DNA from: Nannochloropsis oceanica
Taxonomy: Eukaryota > Sar > Eustigmatophyceae > Eustigmatales > Monodopsidaceae
Length of the DNA stretch: 64,000 bases
Direction: 5' to 3'
Assembly: GCA_004519485.1 (NCBI GenBank)
Contig: CP038123.1
Span: 338,001 to 402,000, forward strand
Shown: positions 12,721 to 22,699 of the stretch, piece after piece
Numbering within the stretch: the stretch's first letter is position 1
Layout: the number at the start of each line of letters is the position of its first letter
Translations under genes and position numbers: made by a program
The notes under the pieces: generated by a model
Database searches by the model: none
What the model was told of the DNA's origin: nothing
Seen by the model: only the letters and a program-made list of their open reading frames with translations

Positions 12721-12757
<37 letters not shown>

Positions 12758-12791
12758 GTTGGAGTGGTGGTGGTGGCGCTTTTAACGACAT
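11070..12791 (-). CDS. GDA: Guanine deaminase (amidohydrolase superfamily)
   Basis: A single exon on the minus strand. The frame is open further upstream to 13028, but that upstream codon is TTG; the first ATG in frame is at 12791, giving 573 aa. The enzyme converts guanine to xanthine in purine salvage/catabolism. Amidohydrolase metal ligands are visible: DTHIHAPQ (first HxH), QSHISES, AHGIHLS and GLGTDVAGG, in the right order, with guanine deaminase features such as WLSCYTFPAEERL, HGTTTALYFAT and LTPRFLPTCS. The N-terminus has an Ala-rich stretch from CAG repeats and there are Glu/Lys-rich inserts (from GAG repeats) in loops, which make the protein longer than the usual 450 aa. It runs in the same direction as the ankyrin gene, separated by 220 bp from that gene's stop codon. 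Confidence 0.93.
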
Positions 12792-13011
12792 GACTACCCG
12801 TTTATCCCTGTGAAGGAGAAGGGGAAGGAGAAGGATAGGGGAGAAAAAGACACGATCATCAAGTGAGAGAAGAGTAAGCGAATTAGCTTGCTGCATCGAG
12901 CGGCACGGATTGATGCTGCGATAATCCTTTTCCTTCCTTCGGTCAGTGTTGCCTTCCTCGTTCTCTTCCACCTTTTCTACCTCCTTCTCTATTTGTACAT
13001 TTACTGGACAT

Positions 13012-14145
13012 CTACACAAATGATACAACGGTCCGCCTTAGGTCTTGCGGCAAGCAAACAAACAACGCGTGCACCAAACGGGATAACCGTATGTGTCCTT
13101 TCTCCTTCTTGTTCAGGCTCGTCATCCTACCCCGCCTCCTCCTCCTTCCCTCAAAATTCTCCTCCTCATCGTCCTGCTGCTTCATCCTCTTCAAGTCAAG
13201 ATGGTCGTCCTCATTTGGTCGCTCCAACGCCCTTCCATACTTGACTCCTTCTCCCTCTTCTTCCTCGTCTTCTTTGAAACTACCCACACAAAACCTTAAA
13301 AACGGCATGGGCTTTCCTTTTCTTTGCCGTCTTTCGCGCCAAGATAAGCTCTCGTTCTTCGTCGTCTTCCTTATTTTTTTGCTATCGACGATTTCTGTTT
13401 CCCCTCTCTCTTTAACACCCGCCTCCCCCTCCTCCTCACTCACTTTTACACAATCACCACCACCACTTCCCCCCCGTTTCCCCTTTCTTCCTTCCTCTCT
13501 CCCCATCAACACACTCAACACCAACAGCTTCCGCATTGTCTCCCTTATCCATCTCATTCCCAGCCCTTCCTTGATTGCTTTCGCTATCCCTGATTGTCGT
13601 CCACATAGATCTAATGGAGTCATATGCCTCCCATCCCTTCCTTTTACATCACTTCCCAATTCCACCAATGCCCGTACATTCCCCACCCGTCGTTTTTCTA
13701 CTGCTGTATGCAGAGGGGAAAGCCATCCAAAAGCATAGCTGTTGCATGGAGGGTTAAGACGGGCGCCGTGCAGGACGAGAAGGTGAAGGAGGGGGAGGGC
13801 AAGGGCTTCCGGAAGGGCGGCGGCGCGATGAATGGCCGTCCGACGAGCGTGACAGACCTTGTTCGCGTCAATGCCGCGTTTGAGCAAAAATTCGCTCATG
13901 CCGTAGTGGCCATTTTCGACGGCGAGCACCAGAAGACTTGTTTTACGATTCAACGTGTGGTGGAGGAGGGAATGGTCGAGCTCGAGCAAGGCGGCTACAG
14001 TGGGGACGTCCCCGGCACGGGTGGCCTGGACCAAACGCTCGCGACGGGTGACGTCTACGGCTAGCTCCGTCATGAGTAAGTCCACATCCTGTTCTTGCAG
14101 TTGTTGATGCTGTTGCTGCTGAGGTGGTGGTTGTGAGTGGGCCAT
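13012..14145 (-). CDS. Ankyrin-repeat protein
   Basis: Single exon. The start at ATG 14145 (MAHSQPPPQQQQ) is preferred; the frame is also open to an ATG at 14391, which would add 82 low-complexity residues. From the 14145 start the protein is 377 aa. Roughly residues 35-200 contain about five ankyrin-type repeats (for example LVQATRAGDVPTVAALLE, SLLVLAVENGHYGMSEFLLK and SPLHTAVEKRRVGNVRALVE), a protein-interaction fold. The remainder is Lys/Glu-rich and ends in a short hydrophobic segment (VHALFVCLPQDLRRTVVSFV) that resembles the leucine-rich end of SOCS-box-type ankyrin proteins; that comparison is only suggestive. Function unknown. The stop codon lies 220 bp upstream of the guanine deaminase ATG, so the two are tandem on the minus strand. 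Confidence 0.7.
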   Translation of the reverse strand: MAHSQPPPQQQQHQQLQEQDVDLLMTELAVDVTRRERLVQATRAGDVPTVAALLELDHSLLHHTLNRKTSLLVLAVENGHYGMSEFLLKRGIDANKVCHARRTAIHRAAALPEALALPLLHLLVLHGARLNPPCNSYAFGWLSPLHTAVEKRRVGNVRALVELGSDVKGRDGRHMTPLDLCGRQSGIAKAIKEGLGMRWIRETMRKLLVLSVLMGREEGRKGKRGGSGGGDCVKVSEEEGEAGVKERGETEIVDSKKIRKTTKNESLSWRERRQRKGKPMPFLRFCVGSFKEDEEEEGEGVKYGRALERPNEDDHLDLKRMKQQDDEEENFEGRRRRRGRMTSLNKKEKGHIRLSRLVHALFVCLPQDLRRTVVSFV

Positions 14146-14999
14146 GGCGCTGTGTTGTGTGAAGGGAAGCGGTGGTAATAGTGGTGGTGATTTGAGGGAA
14201 AGAGGCAAGTTATTTGGTGTATTCAATACTTTTTCGACAATACACTGGCTATAACATAGATGGTGCATAAAGAAAAGAGCCCTTGTCCGGAGTATTGTAA
14301 GGGATGTTGGCAAGAGGTTCATGATGCGTGACGGACTTAGACATAAGGCATGGTGAGGAAAATCACCAAACTCGTGGTTTGACCCGCGCATGATCTACCG
14401 CATGACTCAGGAAAGAGGTGGCCGCTCTTATATCGTTGTCAAATTACACTACTAAATCTCCTTACAGTTGTATATGACTGCAGGAATGCATCCCTCTCGC
14501 CTGTAATGAGACACACAACCTCAATATATATTAGCAATAGTGTGGAGATACGCCTGCGTCTGACTTGCCGTTGACGAAGCAACTGCCAGGCCCATTCGCA
14601 TTCCAGGCGTACCATCGCATACAAAGCACGCATGACTCAGACACCAGACAAACATGATCACGACGCACCGCAGCAGCCTTATGTTCTCATAGCTGTGATT
14701 TTTACGCACAGCCGAGCATGGACCGACGGACCATGCATTTCTACTTATTCCTTCCGGACTGAAACGGCCTAGCGCTCTCCTCTTAGAATAAATTATCGTT
14801 TTTATCGACTCACGCCGTCTCCCCTTTGCCCACACCCTAAGCACAGGCCGCCAACCTTCTTGTTGTTATTCTTGTCCACGTCTCGCCAAGCTCCGACGTT
14901 GCCTCGTTGCCAGTAGGCAAATACGTGGACGGAAGGAGGGAGGAGGCGCACACGACGAGAGATCAAGCAGAGCGCTTGCCCTCAAGTCACCAGGGCACC
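14146..14999. other. Divergent spacer, ankyrin gene / MAP kinase
   Basis: About 850 bp between two outward-pointing genes. It must contain both promoters. Short frames here lack ATG starts or coding character. No RNA gene recognised. Confidence 0.5.
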
Positions 15000-17863
15000 A
15001 TGGCAACGCGACAGGTGGAATACCACACCGTGCAGGTGGCACGGGAGTCCTTCTTCTTGGACGTTAGGTAAGCTTTGGATTGAGGACGGATGGCAACAGA
15101 AAGGTCCGGGAATGAAAAACAAGACTATGACAAGGGGTGTGAAGGACTACAGCCATGTAGCTAAGGATGCCTGACCACGTAACACGAGGATTTATTACAT
15201 CGATAGTGCCTTATTATTTTATATTTCTACTCTATACAACTCCTCTATGAACAGGTATACGAACTTAAAGCCAATTGGTGACGGGTCGTATGGCTTTGTG
15301 TGTGCGGCGGATGATTCGGTACGTGGCTCGGAGTGTGAATTTCTGGAGTTGGTATACATGGGTCCCGTCATTGGAAAGGGAAGAAAGGAAGGGAAGAGGA
15401 ACGAATTAGGGAGAGTCAAGAGTTAGGGAAAGAGGACGGTGTTAAGCGGGTTCAGGGCTCTGTGAATGGTGCCAAATGATGGGAGACGCAGCGAGGAGTA
15501 AGGTGACAGGAAAGGAGGGGAAGGGAAAGAGGGCTTATCCATCTTCCCTTTTTCACCCTCCTGAACAAAATTACAGCTGACTGGCCGGAAGGTAGCCATC
15601 AAGAAGGTTGGGGATACGTTTTGCGATCTGGTCGATGCCAACCGTATCCTCCGCGAGATCAAGCTGCTTCGGGTAGGTCTGTTTGTGAATCGATTGTGTG
15701 TGTGTGTGTGTGTGTGTTCAATCTATTCACAACTTCACTCCCTATCCATCTCCTTTTTCTACCCTCACTTCTATCTACTTCTGTCTGACCGACTTACCTT
15801 CTTCTTCTGCTGCTTCACCTTGTTCTTTTCCCTGTCCTTCTCCCTGTCCTTCTTCCGCATTCTGCTCATCTCCTCCAATCCACCATCTCTCCCCCGATCC
15901 CCCGCCCTTAGCACTTCATCGGCCACGAGAATATCATCCAAATTTACGACATTATGACTGTACCTCCCAACACCGAGGATTTTCGAGACGTCTACATCGT
16001 TACCAACCTCATGGTGAGTCCCTCCCTCCCTCCTTTCTTTCCCTCATGCGCGTAGTCCTCCTGACATTCCGTCCATCCCCCCAGGAGTCCGACCTCGACC
16101 GAATCATCAGGTCCAACCAGCCTCTAACCGACCAGCACTATCAGTATTTCCTTTATCAAGTCCTCCGGGGGCTCAAGTATCTGCACTCCGCCAACGTCCT
16201 CCACCGTGACCTCAAGGTAAGGAGGAGGCCCTTGACATTCCTCCCTCCCTTTCTCCCTACCTCCCCCTTTCCCCATTCGCATGCGCTATCCAGGAAATCA
16301 GGATCTACAGCATCCAAGAGGATACCCTCCAAAGTACATACTTGTAAGCATCCCTCTCACCCTCCCTCCCTCCCTCCCTCCCTCCCTCCCTCCCTCCCTC
16401 CCAAGCCCTCGAATCTCCTGGTCAACGCTAATTGCGATTTGACCATTTGTGATTTTGGCCTGGCCCGGGGCGTGGACGGGGAGTACGAAGAAGGTAAGGA
16501 GGGAGGGAGGGAGAGGTGATGGGACGAATCGGCCTTTAGGTTCAAGCAAGCTAGAACGTGCAAGCCACTTTTTATGGTAACGATTTATAATAATGAACAC
16601 ATGCATCAAAATCACAAAATGACCAGCCTCAGCGACTCCACCTGTAGACTCTTTTCCTTTCCCCCCGTCTTCCTCCATGCCTCCTCCTTCTTGTCTCTAG
16701 AACTCACTGAATACTCACTCTTTCCTTTCTCCCCCCTCTCCTTCCATGCTCTTTCCTTGTTTCTAGAACTCACTGAATACTCACCCTTTTCCTTCCTCCT
16801 ACTCTCCCTCCATGCCTCCTTTTTGTCTCTAGAACTCACTGAATACGTGGTTACACGCTGGTACCGCGCCCCCGAGCTGCTGTGCGACAGCTGCTACTAT
16901 GGTAAAACCGTCGATATGTGGTCGCTGGGCTGCATCTTTGCCGAGGTGCTGGGACGCAAGCCCTTCTTCCAAGGATCCAACCCCCTGCATCAACTGGAAA
17001 CGATCGTGTCTAAATTAGGCTTGCCGCCCAAGGAACAACTTACCTTCGTCACTCACCCAGCGGCACGAAAAGCGATTTTGGGACGCGCATCGGCCGACGG
17101 CCATCCCGCTAAAGCACCCAAGCCGCTCTTGTCATTTTTTCCACCAGGGACGAACCCGCAGGCGGTGGCGTTGCTTGCACGCATGCTGACGTTTCATCCG
17201 GAGTGGAGAATAACTGTTGATGAGGCGTTAGCACATCCTTACTTGCACGAGTTGCACAGTCAGATGGACGAGCCGGCATGTGAAAAAAGCTTTGATTTTT
17301 CGTGGGAGAAACCGTCGCATTATGAGAGAGAAGTTGTTTCCACTGCTGCAACTTCTACAGCTACTGCTGGCGGTGGTGGTAGTACAACAGGGGGAGGGAA
17401 GAAAAATGTGATTCCGAAGGTGCAGTTGCAGAGGCTGATGTACGCAGAGATGTTATTTTTTCGAGGGATAGAGGAGGAAAAGTGTGGAGGGGGGGAGGGC
17501 GGGGGAGAGGGCTTGACCGCTGAGGGGGGGCTTACCAGCTCGATTTCTTCTTCCTCCGCTTCTTCCGTGATGCGTAGGTCCTCGTCGTCGTTGGGCATGT
17601 CCGGGTCAGGAGGGAGGGGGGGAGGAGGGGCGTCTTCTAACCCCAACTTGCCACCGCCGCCTTCCACGGCAGCGGCCCTTCAGGCTTCCACGACGCAAAG
17701 ACAACAACAGCGGGAGCGGGAGCAAGCGGAAGCAGCAGCAGCAGCTTCTGCCGGGAGCGGAAGGAAGGTGGGGAGAACCCTATCGTCATCAGCGACCGGA
17801 GCGGGAGAGGCGATCACAATGGCAATGGCGAAGGAGGGTAGACCCGAGGAAATGAAGCGGTAG
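15000..17863 (+). CDS. Mitogen-activated protein kinase, TEY type
   Basis: Seven exons: 15000-15067, 15255-15318, 15577-15672, 15912-16013, 16085-16216, 16406-16493 and 16833-17863; 526 aa with the shortest form. All kinase landmarks are present: glycine loop [13 protein letters not shown] lysine, HRDLKPSN, DFGLA, the activation-loop TEY ([15 protein letters not shown]) and [12 protein letters not shown] common-docking-like acidic stretch follows the kinase core, near [12 protein letters not shown]-type sequence at about residue 350. The C-terminal 170 residues are low-complexity Ser/Gly/Ala/Gln. MAPKs phosphorylate Ser/Thr-Pro sites after dual phosphorylation of the TEY by a MAPK kinase. The unusual point is the acceptor of exon 7: the acceptor tract and exon start are repeated three times at 66-bp intervals, in frame, so longer activation loops are possible (see the repeat entry). 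Which upstream pathway it serves cannot be told. Confidence 0.95.
16361..16402. repeat. (CCCT)n tract before MAPK exon 6
   Basis: About ten CCCT units form the polypyrimidine tract of the intron 5 acceptor (CCCAAG|CCCTCG at 16405/16406). Confidence 0.9.
16655..16846 (+). repeat. Tandem 66-bp repeat of a splice acceptor plus TEY-encoding exon start
   Basis: The 14-nt exon start AACTCACTGAATAC occurs at 16701, 16767 and 16833, exactly 66 bp apart, each time directly after a pyrimidine tract and a CTAG acceptor. The three 14-mers are identical, while the roughly 52-nt pyrimidine spacers between them differ at a dozen or so positions. Joined to exon 6 (which ends in one G of a split codon) each copy reads Glu-Leu-Thr-Glu-Tyr. 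The frame is open from the first copy through the third, so each unit adds 22 residues if an earlier acceptor is used. Confidence 0.95.
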
Positions 17864-18487
17864 ACTCGAAAGGCATGAGCGAGGGAGAGTGTATACGGAT
17901 GAGGGCGACGTGGATAGTCTATTCTAATTTCTCTTTTTTGGTTGGGCCTTGCGCCATATGTAGGGTGTGAGAAAGGTGGTAATTGAGACACGAATAGAAT
18001 GGGCCGAGAGAAGAAGAGTGACGGGAGGAACGACGTAAGCACCAGTGCGCGTGCTTTAAAAAGGGGGGAAATTAATGGTGGCTGGACAGAGACAGCAGGC
18101 ACACACACTAGATACAAAGGGAAACGTAGATATCATGGGCAGGAAAGGAATAAAAAGCCCCAAGCAATGAACCAAACATGAGGCCAGGCCGGCCCTGTGC
18201 AGGCCCATGTCCGTCGCTGCATTTTTATGCCGCAGACAGCGAAGTGTGTACGTGCGTTGTTCTGTTCTACGCCGACGAATCAGATCGGCCATATTACTAC
18301 CGGCTGATTCTCATGTATGTCCTTCCCTTGGTTCGTGCTATTTGTGTCTTAACGCTTACTCATATCCCTCCACACGTCATTCTTGTCAACATCTATACAA
18401 TCAATGGCCAGTTCTTGCGTTCTCCCTTCTCACAACATATAAAAAACACTTCTCCCCCACTCCGAATATTCACAGGAGCCAAAAATT
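17864..18487. other. Tandem spacer, MAP kinase to Ras-like GTPase
   Basis: 624 bp holding the MAPK 3' end and the GTPase promoter. A CACAACATATAAAA stretch around 18432-18445 resembles a TATA box about 45-55 bp before the GTPase ATG. No gene seen. Confidence 0.4.
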
Positions 18488-19297
18488 ATGCCGCCATCGT
18501 CCACTTCACCACGTGCACCGCCACCCCTCCTCCCTCCTTCACCTCGAGGGGTACTTCATCGCAAGTTGGCGGTGGTGGGGCATCGGGGGGCGGGGAAAAC
18601 CAGCTTGATCCGCCGCTTTGTGGAGAATGCATTTACCTCCCACCATGAACCCACCATCGAGGCACTCTACCGCCGGGTGCTCGAGACCCCCACACCTGCA
18701 CGAGGCATCGGAAGACGAGGAAGGCAACGAGGGGTGAAACAGCACGTATGTTGCGACATCGTTGACACGGCGGGGCATACGCATGAGCAAGCAGAGGAAG
18801 TGGACTACTCTCGTTTCCTCTCCCGCAATGCCCTCGTGGGTGTACATGGCTATGTCCTAGTGTACGATATGACTTCCCGTCAATCTTTTTGCAAAGTTCA
18901 GGAGTTCAATGATGTATTGGTGAGGTTTCAAGGGGGCAGCCCTGTACCCCGAGTCTTGGTCGCGTGCATGCTTGATCAATGTGCGCAACGCAAGGTAGGG
19001 AAGGAGGAAGGGAGGAAACTCGCTCGAGCTCTGGGCAACATTCCGTTTGTCGAGGTCTCATCGAAGCACAATATAAATGTTGGAGAAGTATTTAATCTAC
19101 TATTGGCAGAGGTAGAGAGGGAGGAAACGGGAGAGCTTGGGGGAATTGAGGGAGGGCGAGGGATAGGGAGGAGCCCTAGTTTGATTGGAGGGGAAGGGGT
19201 GGAGGGAGAGTTCTTGGGGTTGGTGGGTGAGGAGAAGGGCTGGAAGGAGCTGCAGCTACAGAGATGGGGAGATGGTTATGCCTGTATCGTGAGCTAG
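18488..19297 (+). CDS. Atypical Ras-superfamily GTPase with C-terminal CaaX box
   Basis: Single exon, 269 aa, from ATG 18488. P-loop GHRGAGKTS at about residue 32, switch I region with a PTIEALYRR stretch (Thr of G2 present), and G3 as DTAGH rather than DTAGQ. The G4 position, normally NKxD, reads ACMLDQ, so the Asn and Lys are lost while the Asp remains; G5 is seen as VEVSSKHN. The C-terminus ends CIVS, a CaaX box for prenylation, so the protein should be membrane-bound. Overall it is nearest the Ras/Rheb branch. Compared with a standard 180-200 aa Ras it has a Pro-rich N-terminus, a basic insert before G3 and a Glu/Gly-rich stretch before the CaaX. The loss of the guanine-specificity lysine and the Gln-to-His change suggest altered nucleotide handling; that is inference. 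Confidence 0.85.
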   Translation: MPPSSTSPRAPPPLLPPSPRGVLHRKLAVVGHRGAGKTSLIRRFVENAFTSHHEPTIEALYRRVLETPTPARGIGRRGRQRGVKQHVCCDIVDTAGHTHEQAEEVDYSRFLSRNALVGVHGYVLVYDMTSRQSFCKVQEFNDVLVRFQGGSPVPRVLVACMLDQCAQRKVGKEEGRKLARALGNIPFVEVSSKHNINVGEVFNLLLAEVEREETGELGGIEGGRGIGRSPSLIGGEGVEGEFLGLVGEEKGWKELQLQRWGDGYACIVS

Positions 19298-19908
19298 GAG
19301 TGCGTCGGGACATTTTTGGTGTGAAGATTTTTGATTCGATAGGAAAGACAAGCGGGAGAAGGATTGAGAGGGAGGGAATGGGGAGAGGGGAGAAAAGACA
19401 TGTTTTCGGGGCAAGTTCTCCTCACGTTCGTTCAGAATGAGTCAGAGGTTGGAGGGGGAGGGATAGGGGGAGGGGGGGAAGGGAGGGAAGGGAGGGAGAA
19501 GAGGAGAAAATCGGCCACGTTTTGGGGGCAAGTCCGTATTGTTCATATAGTCCAGGACAGGGAAGGAAGGGGATACGATGAAGAGGAGAGGCCTGTGTAA
19601 CGCTGCTACCATTATTCAATGATCTCAAATGATTGCCCTTGGGACAAAGACAAGAAGAGGGCAGGGCCTACATTTAAATACTGAACAACAAGGAGCGAAC
19701 GCCATCGAAGGGAGGAAAAAGGAAGCCTTGAAGCACTATATTTGACTTTTACCGGCACACCCCGAGTTTTAGATATCGCTTTTGTTACCTTCTTTCATAG
19801 CGGACAAGCCACTTATCCTTCCTCTCGCGTCTAAACCAAACCGAGGAAGACATCTCAAAAGGGAGGAAACCCGCCCTTCTTTCTTTTCTTCTTCTCTTTC
19901 TCACTTCA
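19298..19908. other. Convergent spacer, GTPase / BCNT
   Basis: 611 bp between two 3' ends; purine-rich with GGGA runs near 19450-19500. No gene seen. Confidence 0.5.
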
Positions 19909-21175
19909 TCACAACCCCCCTCCTCCTCCCCCTCCACCACCCCCAACCTCTTGCCTAGCCCGATGTGCGTTCCTCTCATCCCTCTCCCGTTCAAAAAGCC
20001 TCACGTCACAATCTTGCAAGAAATCCTTCTTCGCCAAATACCCATCTCTCGTCGCCTGGGCCAGGTCCTCCTCAATTCCCTTATCAGCCTTGTAGGCATC
20101 CCAATCCGTGCTGCTTTTCGCAATAGTGCTTATGCTCTCGGGACCCTTCATTTCCTTCAGCACCGACTCCAAACCCCCGCCTTTTTTTGTGCCTCCATTC
20201 GTCGCTGCTGCCATCGATGCTGCTGCTGCTGCCGCCGCCGCCGCTGCTGCTGCAGATCCTACGACCACCCTTTTAATCTGCACCTCTTGCCCCGCGAATT
20301 TCTTCGTCTCCGTGACCGTTGTCCTTGAGGCATGTGCCTTCAACACTGCTTGCCTCTCCTCCCTCTCCCTTCCTCCCTCCCTCCCTCCCTCTCCAAGGCC
20401 CGTCACTATCGACGCCGCGGTGCTCTTCCCAAAGATACCGGCCAGCAAAGCACGGGCCTTCTTGTAGTGCTGTTTTTTTTTCTTCTCTACTCCACCCCCG
20501 CTCTCCTTTCCTGCCTCACATGCCTTTCTCTTTCCCATCATGACGGTTGATACGTTGATTTTATCGTTCTTTTGCATCTCCGCCCAGATACTTTCCATTC
20601 GCTTTTTGCGTTCTTCTTGAGCTCGTTGTGTGCCGGGCCGGGCGAGGGTTTCTCGACCGTCGTCTGCGGCGTTGATACGGCCGCGGATACCCACTCCTGG
20701 GGCATCGTCTCCGTCGTCTAGAAAGTGAGAGAGAGTAGGGGAAAGAGAGGGAGGGAGGGAGGGAGGGAGGGAGAAAGGGAGAATGGGTGGACATGATGAA
20801 TAAGGAATGATGCACACCAGTGAAGGCATGGCGTAATTTTAAAAAGCGTCGTTTCAGCACTGCGGAGCAAGTGCCAGCATTACTCCCCCTCTGGAAGAGA
20901 GAGGGAGGGAGGGAGGGAGGGGAGGGCCTACAGGGAGGGGCAGGGAGGTCTCATTACAGCATGAATGCAGTACGAGAATTACTGCCTACTGACGACCGCC
21001 ACAAACAAAAATAGAAGGAGAAAAAATGGATATACACACAAATACACGCACCTGCAGGTGGCACGTAGTCCTCATCCGAGCTGTCGTCCCCATCGTCGTC
21101 CTCCTCTTGCCCATTCCCTTGCTTTTGCTTCTCCTGCTTCTGCTCCTCTTCCTTATCCTTGGCCGTGCGCGCCAT
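19909..21175 (-). CDS. BCNT-domain protein (SWC5 / CFDP1 family)
   Basis: Three exons: 21052-21175, 20818-20859 (42 nt) and 19909-20717, all joined in phase 1, 324 aa. The N-terminus is Lys/Glu/Asp-rich and highly acidic (DDDGDDSSDEDYVPPAG), as in SWC5. The C-terminal 80 residues are the BCNT domain: TDWDAYKADKGIEEDLAQAT, then RDGYLAKKDFLQ and DVRLFERERDERN. In yeast and plants SWC5 is a subunit of the SWR1 complex that exchanges H2A.Z into chromatin. The middle carries Ala runs (from GCA/GCT repeats) and a Gly-Arg-Glu repeat. A small second exon was placed by phase and by its acceptor CTCCGCAG; an alternative acceptor nearby would introduce a stop. Divergent from the cyclophilin gene by 269 bp. 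Confidence 0.87.
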
Positions 21176-21444
21176 GTCGTGAGCTTCCTGAACTGTGGGC
21201 CGGGGGTATATGAGTGTGCATCAAAATGAGTGTTGGAAACAAGGAAAACAGAAAATTAGCGGCAACATCTCGCCGGAGGCGCGGAGCCGCAAGGCATGAT
21301 CGATGATACGCTGCATGTGATGAAGGGCTTGGCATATATTTCATCACTGTCTTCAGTCCATCCCAACACACAGCTTATGCACGCACACACCATCTCACGT
21401 ACACCTTGACAGATCAAAAAGGTGGCGGAAGCAGCGGAGAGACC
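21176..21444. promoter_or_regulatory. Shared divergent promoter region, BCNT / cyclophilin
   Basis: 269 bp between outward-pointing ATG codons; both promoters must lie here. No named element recognised. Confidence 0.6.
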
Positions 21445-21563
21445 ATGCGCGGTGTCCGGGCCTTGATTCAGCGTGATGCTTGTCACCATGCTCACCATCG
21501 GGCCCTTGCCACCGGTGTTGCCAAAGCGGTCTCTACGACGAGCACCACTTCCACTACGCACAC

Positions 21564-21598
<35 letters not shown>

Positions 21599-22699
21599 CC
21601 AGCAGTAGCACCTGTGCGAGCAGTAGCATCAGCCCAATTTGGGTCCTCCGCCATCACCACAGTACCAAAGCAGCGACGGCTAACGCAGCGGTCGGAGGCG
21701 ACGGTGGGGTGAAAGAAAGTGCCATAGGCACTCCAAGACAAGGGACACGAATTGGTGTGCGACCCAAAGGTATGTCTCCGTGTGTGCAAACCAAGGGGAA
21801 GGCGGAAATGCTCATCGATGCGTTTGTCAGAATGCAACCGACCATTCACTTGCTGTCCCTGTCTCGGTCACTGCTTCCCCCATTTCTCCAATTTTAATTT
21901 CATGACATCCATCCACCAATGCTGCCTTCAATTATCCCACCTACCCAAAACATACATACACACAGGCGCGCCCTTTCGTGGCACCCGCGGTGACAATGGC
22001 CGGGGGTGGTATAAACTCTACAAGGAAGAAGGGCCCGACGGCTTCGTCAAGTACCGCCCTCCCACCCCTTTTAACTGGAAGCAACCTCCCTCGTCCTCCT
22101 CCCCCTCCTCCTCCTCTGTCCCGAAACGAAAGAAAGTCTTCATGGACATTTCGCTCGACAAGGAACCCATAGGAAAGATTGTTATTGAACTAGCCAATGA
22201 CATCCTCCCCCTCACCTCGAAAAATTTCCTCCTCCTCTGCCAAGGGATTGGCCAGGAGGGAGGGAACGTTGCCAGCACCACACTAGGTTACAAAGGCAGC
22301 AAGATCCACCGCATTGTCAAGGGGGCAGGGATCGTGGGTGGAGATCTGAGCACCAGCACCAGCACCTCTTCGCCTTCATTTTCGGAAAAACCGAGGAGGA
22401 AGGAACGGGGGGAAGGCAACCATTCTGCCTTGGGGGCTCGTTTTTTCCATGACGAGGGCTTTATGATTCCTCATTCAGCTCCTGGTCTGGTGAGTATGGT
22501 GAGTGCAGGCGTGCATAGGAATGGGTCACATTTCTACATCTCGACCCAGGCCTGCCCCCATCTGGATGGGAGGAGCGTGGTGTTTGGACGGGTGGTGAAG
22601 GGGATGGAGGTGGTGGAGAAGGTGGCGGGCACGTATTCGATTAGAGGGCGGCCTGTAGCTAGTGTGAAGGTTGAGGAGTCGGGGGTGTTGGAGGAGTAG
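21445..22699 (+). CDS. Cyclophilin-type peptidyl-prolyl isomerase, probably organelle-targeted
   Basis: Two exons, 21445-21769 and 21966-22699, joined in phase 1; 352 aa. The first exon encodes a basic, Ser-rich presequence (MRGVRALIQRDACHHAHHRA) that looks mitochondrial. The frame is also open upstream to 21406 but that codon is TTG. The cyclophilin domain starts at VFMDISLDKEPIGKIVIEL and includes HRIVKG, RFFHDEGF, SMVSAG, HRNGSHFYIS, and HLDGRSVVFGRVVKGMEVVE. The arginine of the active site (HRI) is kept, but the FMxQGGDF segment reads AGIVGGDL and the tryptophan that contacts cyclosporin is a histidine (CPHLDGRSV), so catalysis and drug binding may be weak. A Ser/Thr/Lys insert of about 30 residues separates the two halves. 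Role unknown beyond protein folding. Confidence 0.88.

Noticed and set aside
12791-13028. N-terminal extension of guanine deaminase to 13028
   Set aside because: The codon at 13028 is TTG, the extension overlaps the ankyrin gene's stop region, and ATG 12791 is a normal start.
21256-21849. 197-codon minus-strand frame
   Set aside because: Antisense to cyclophilin exon 1 and the shared promoter; Ala/Thr repeats only.
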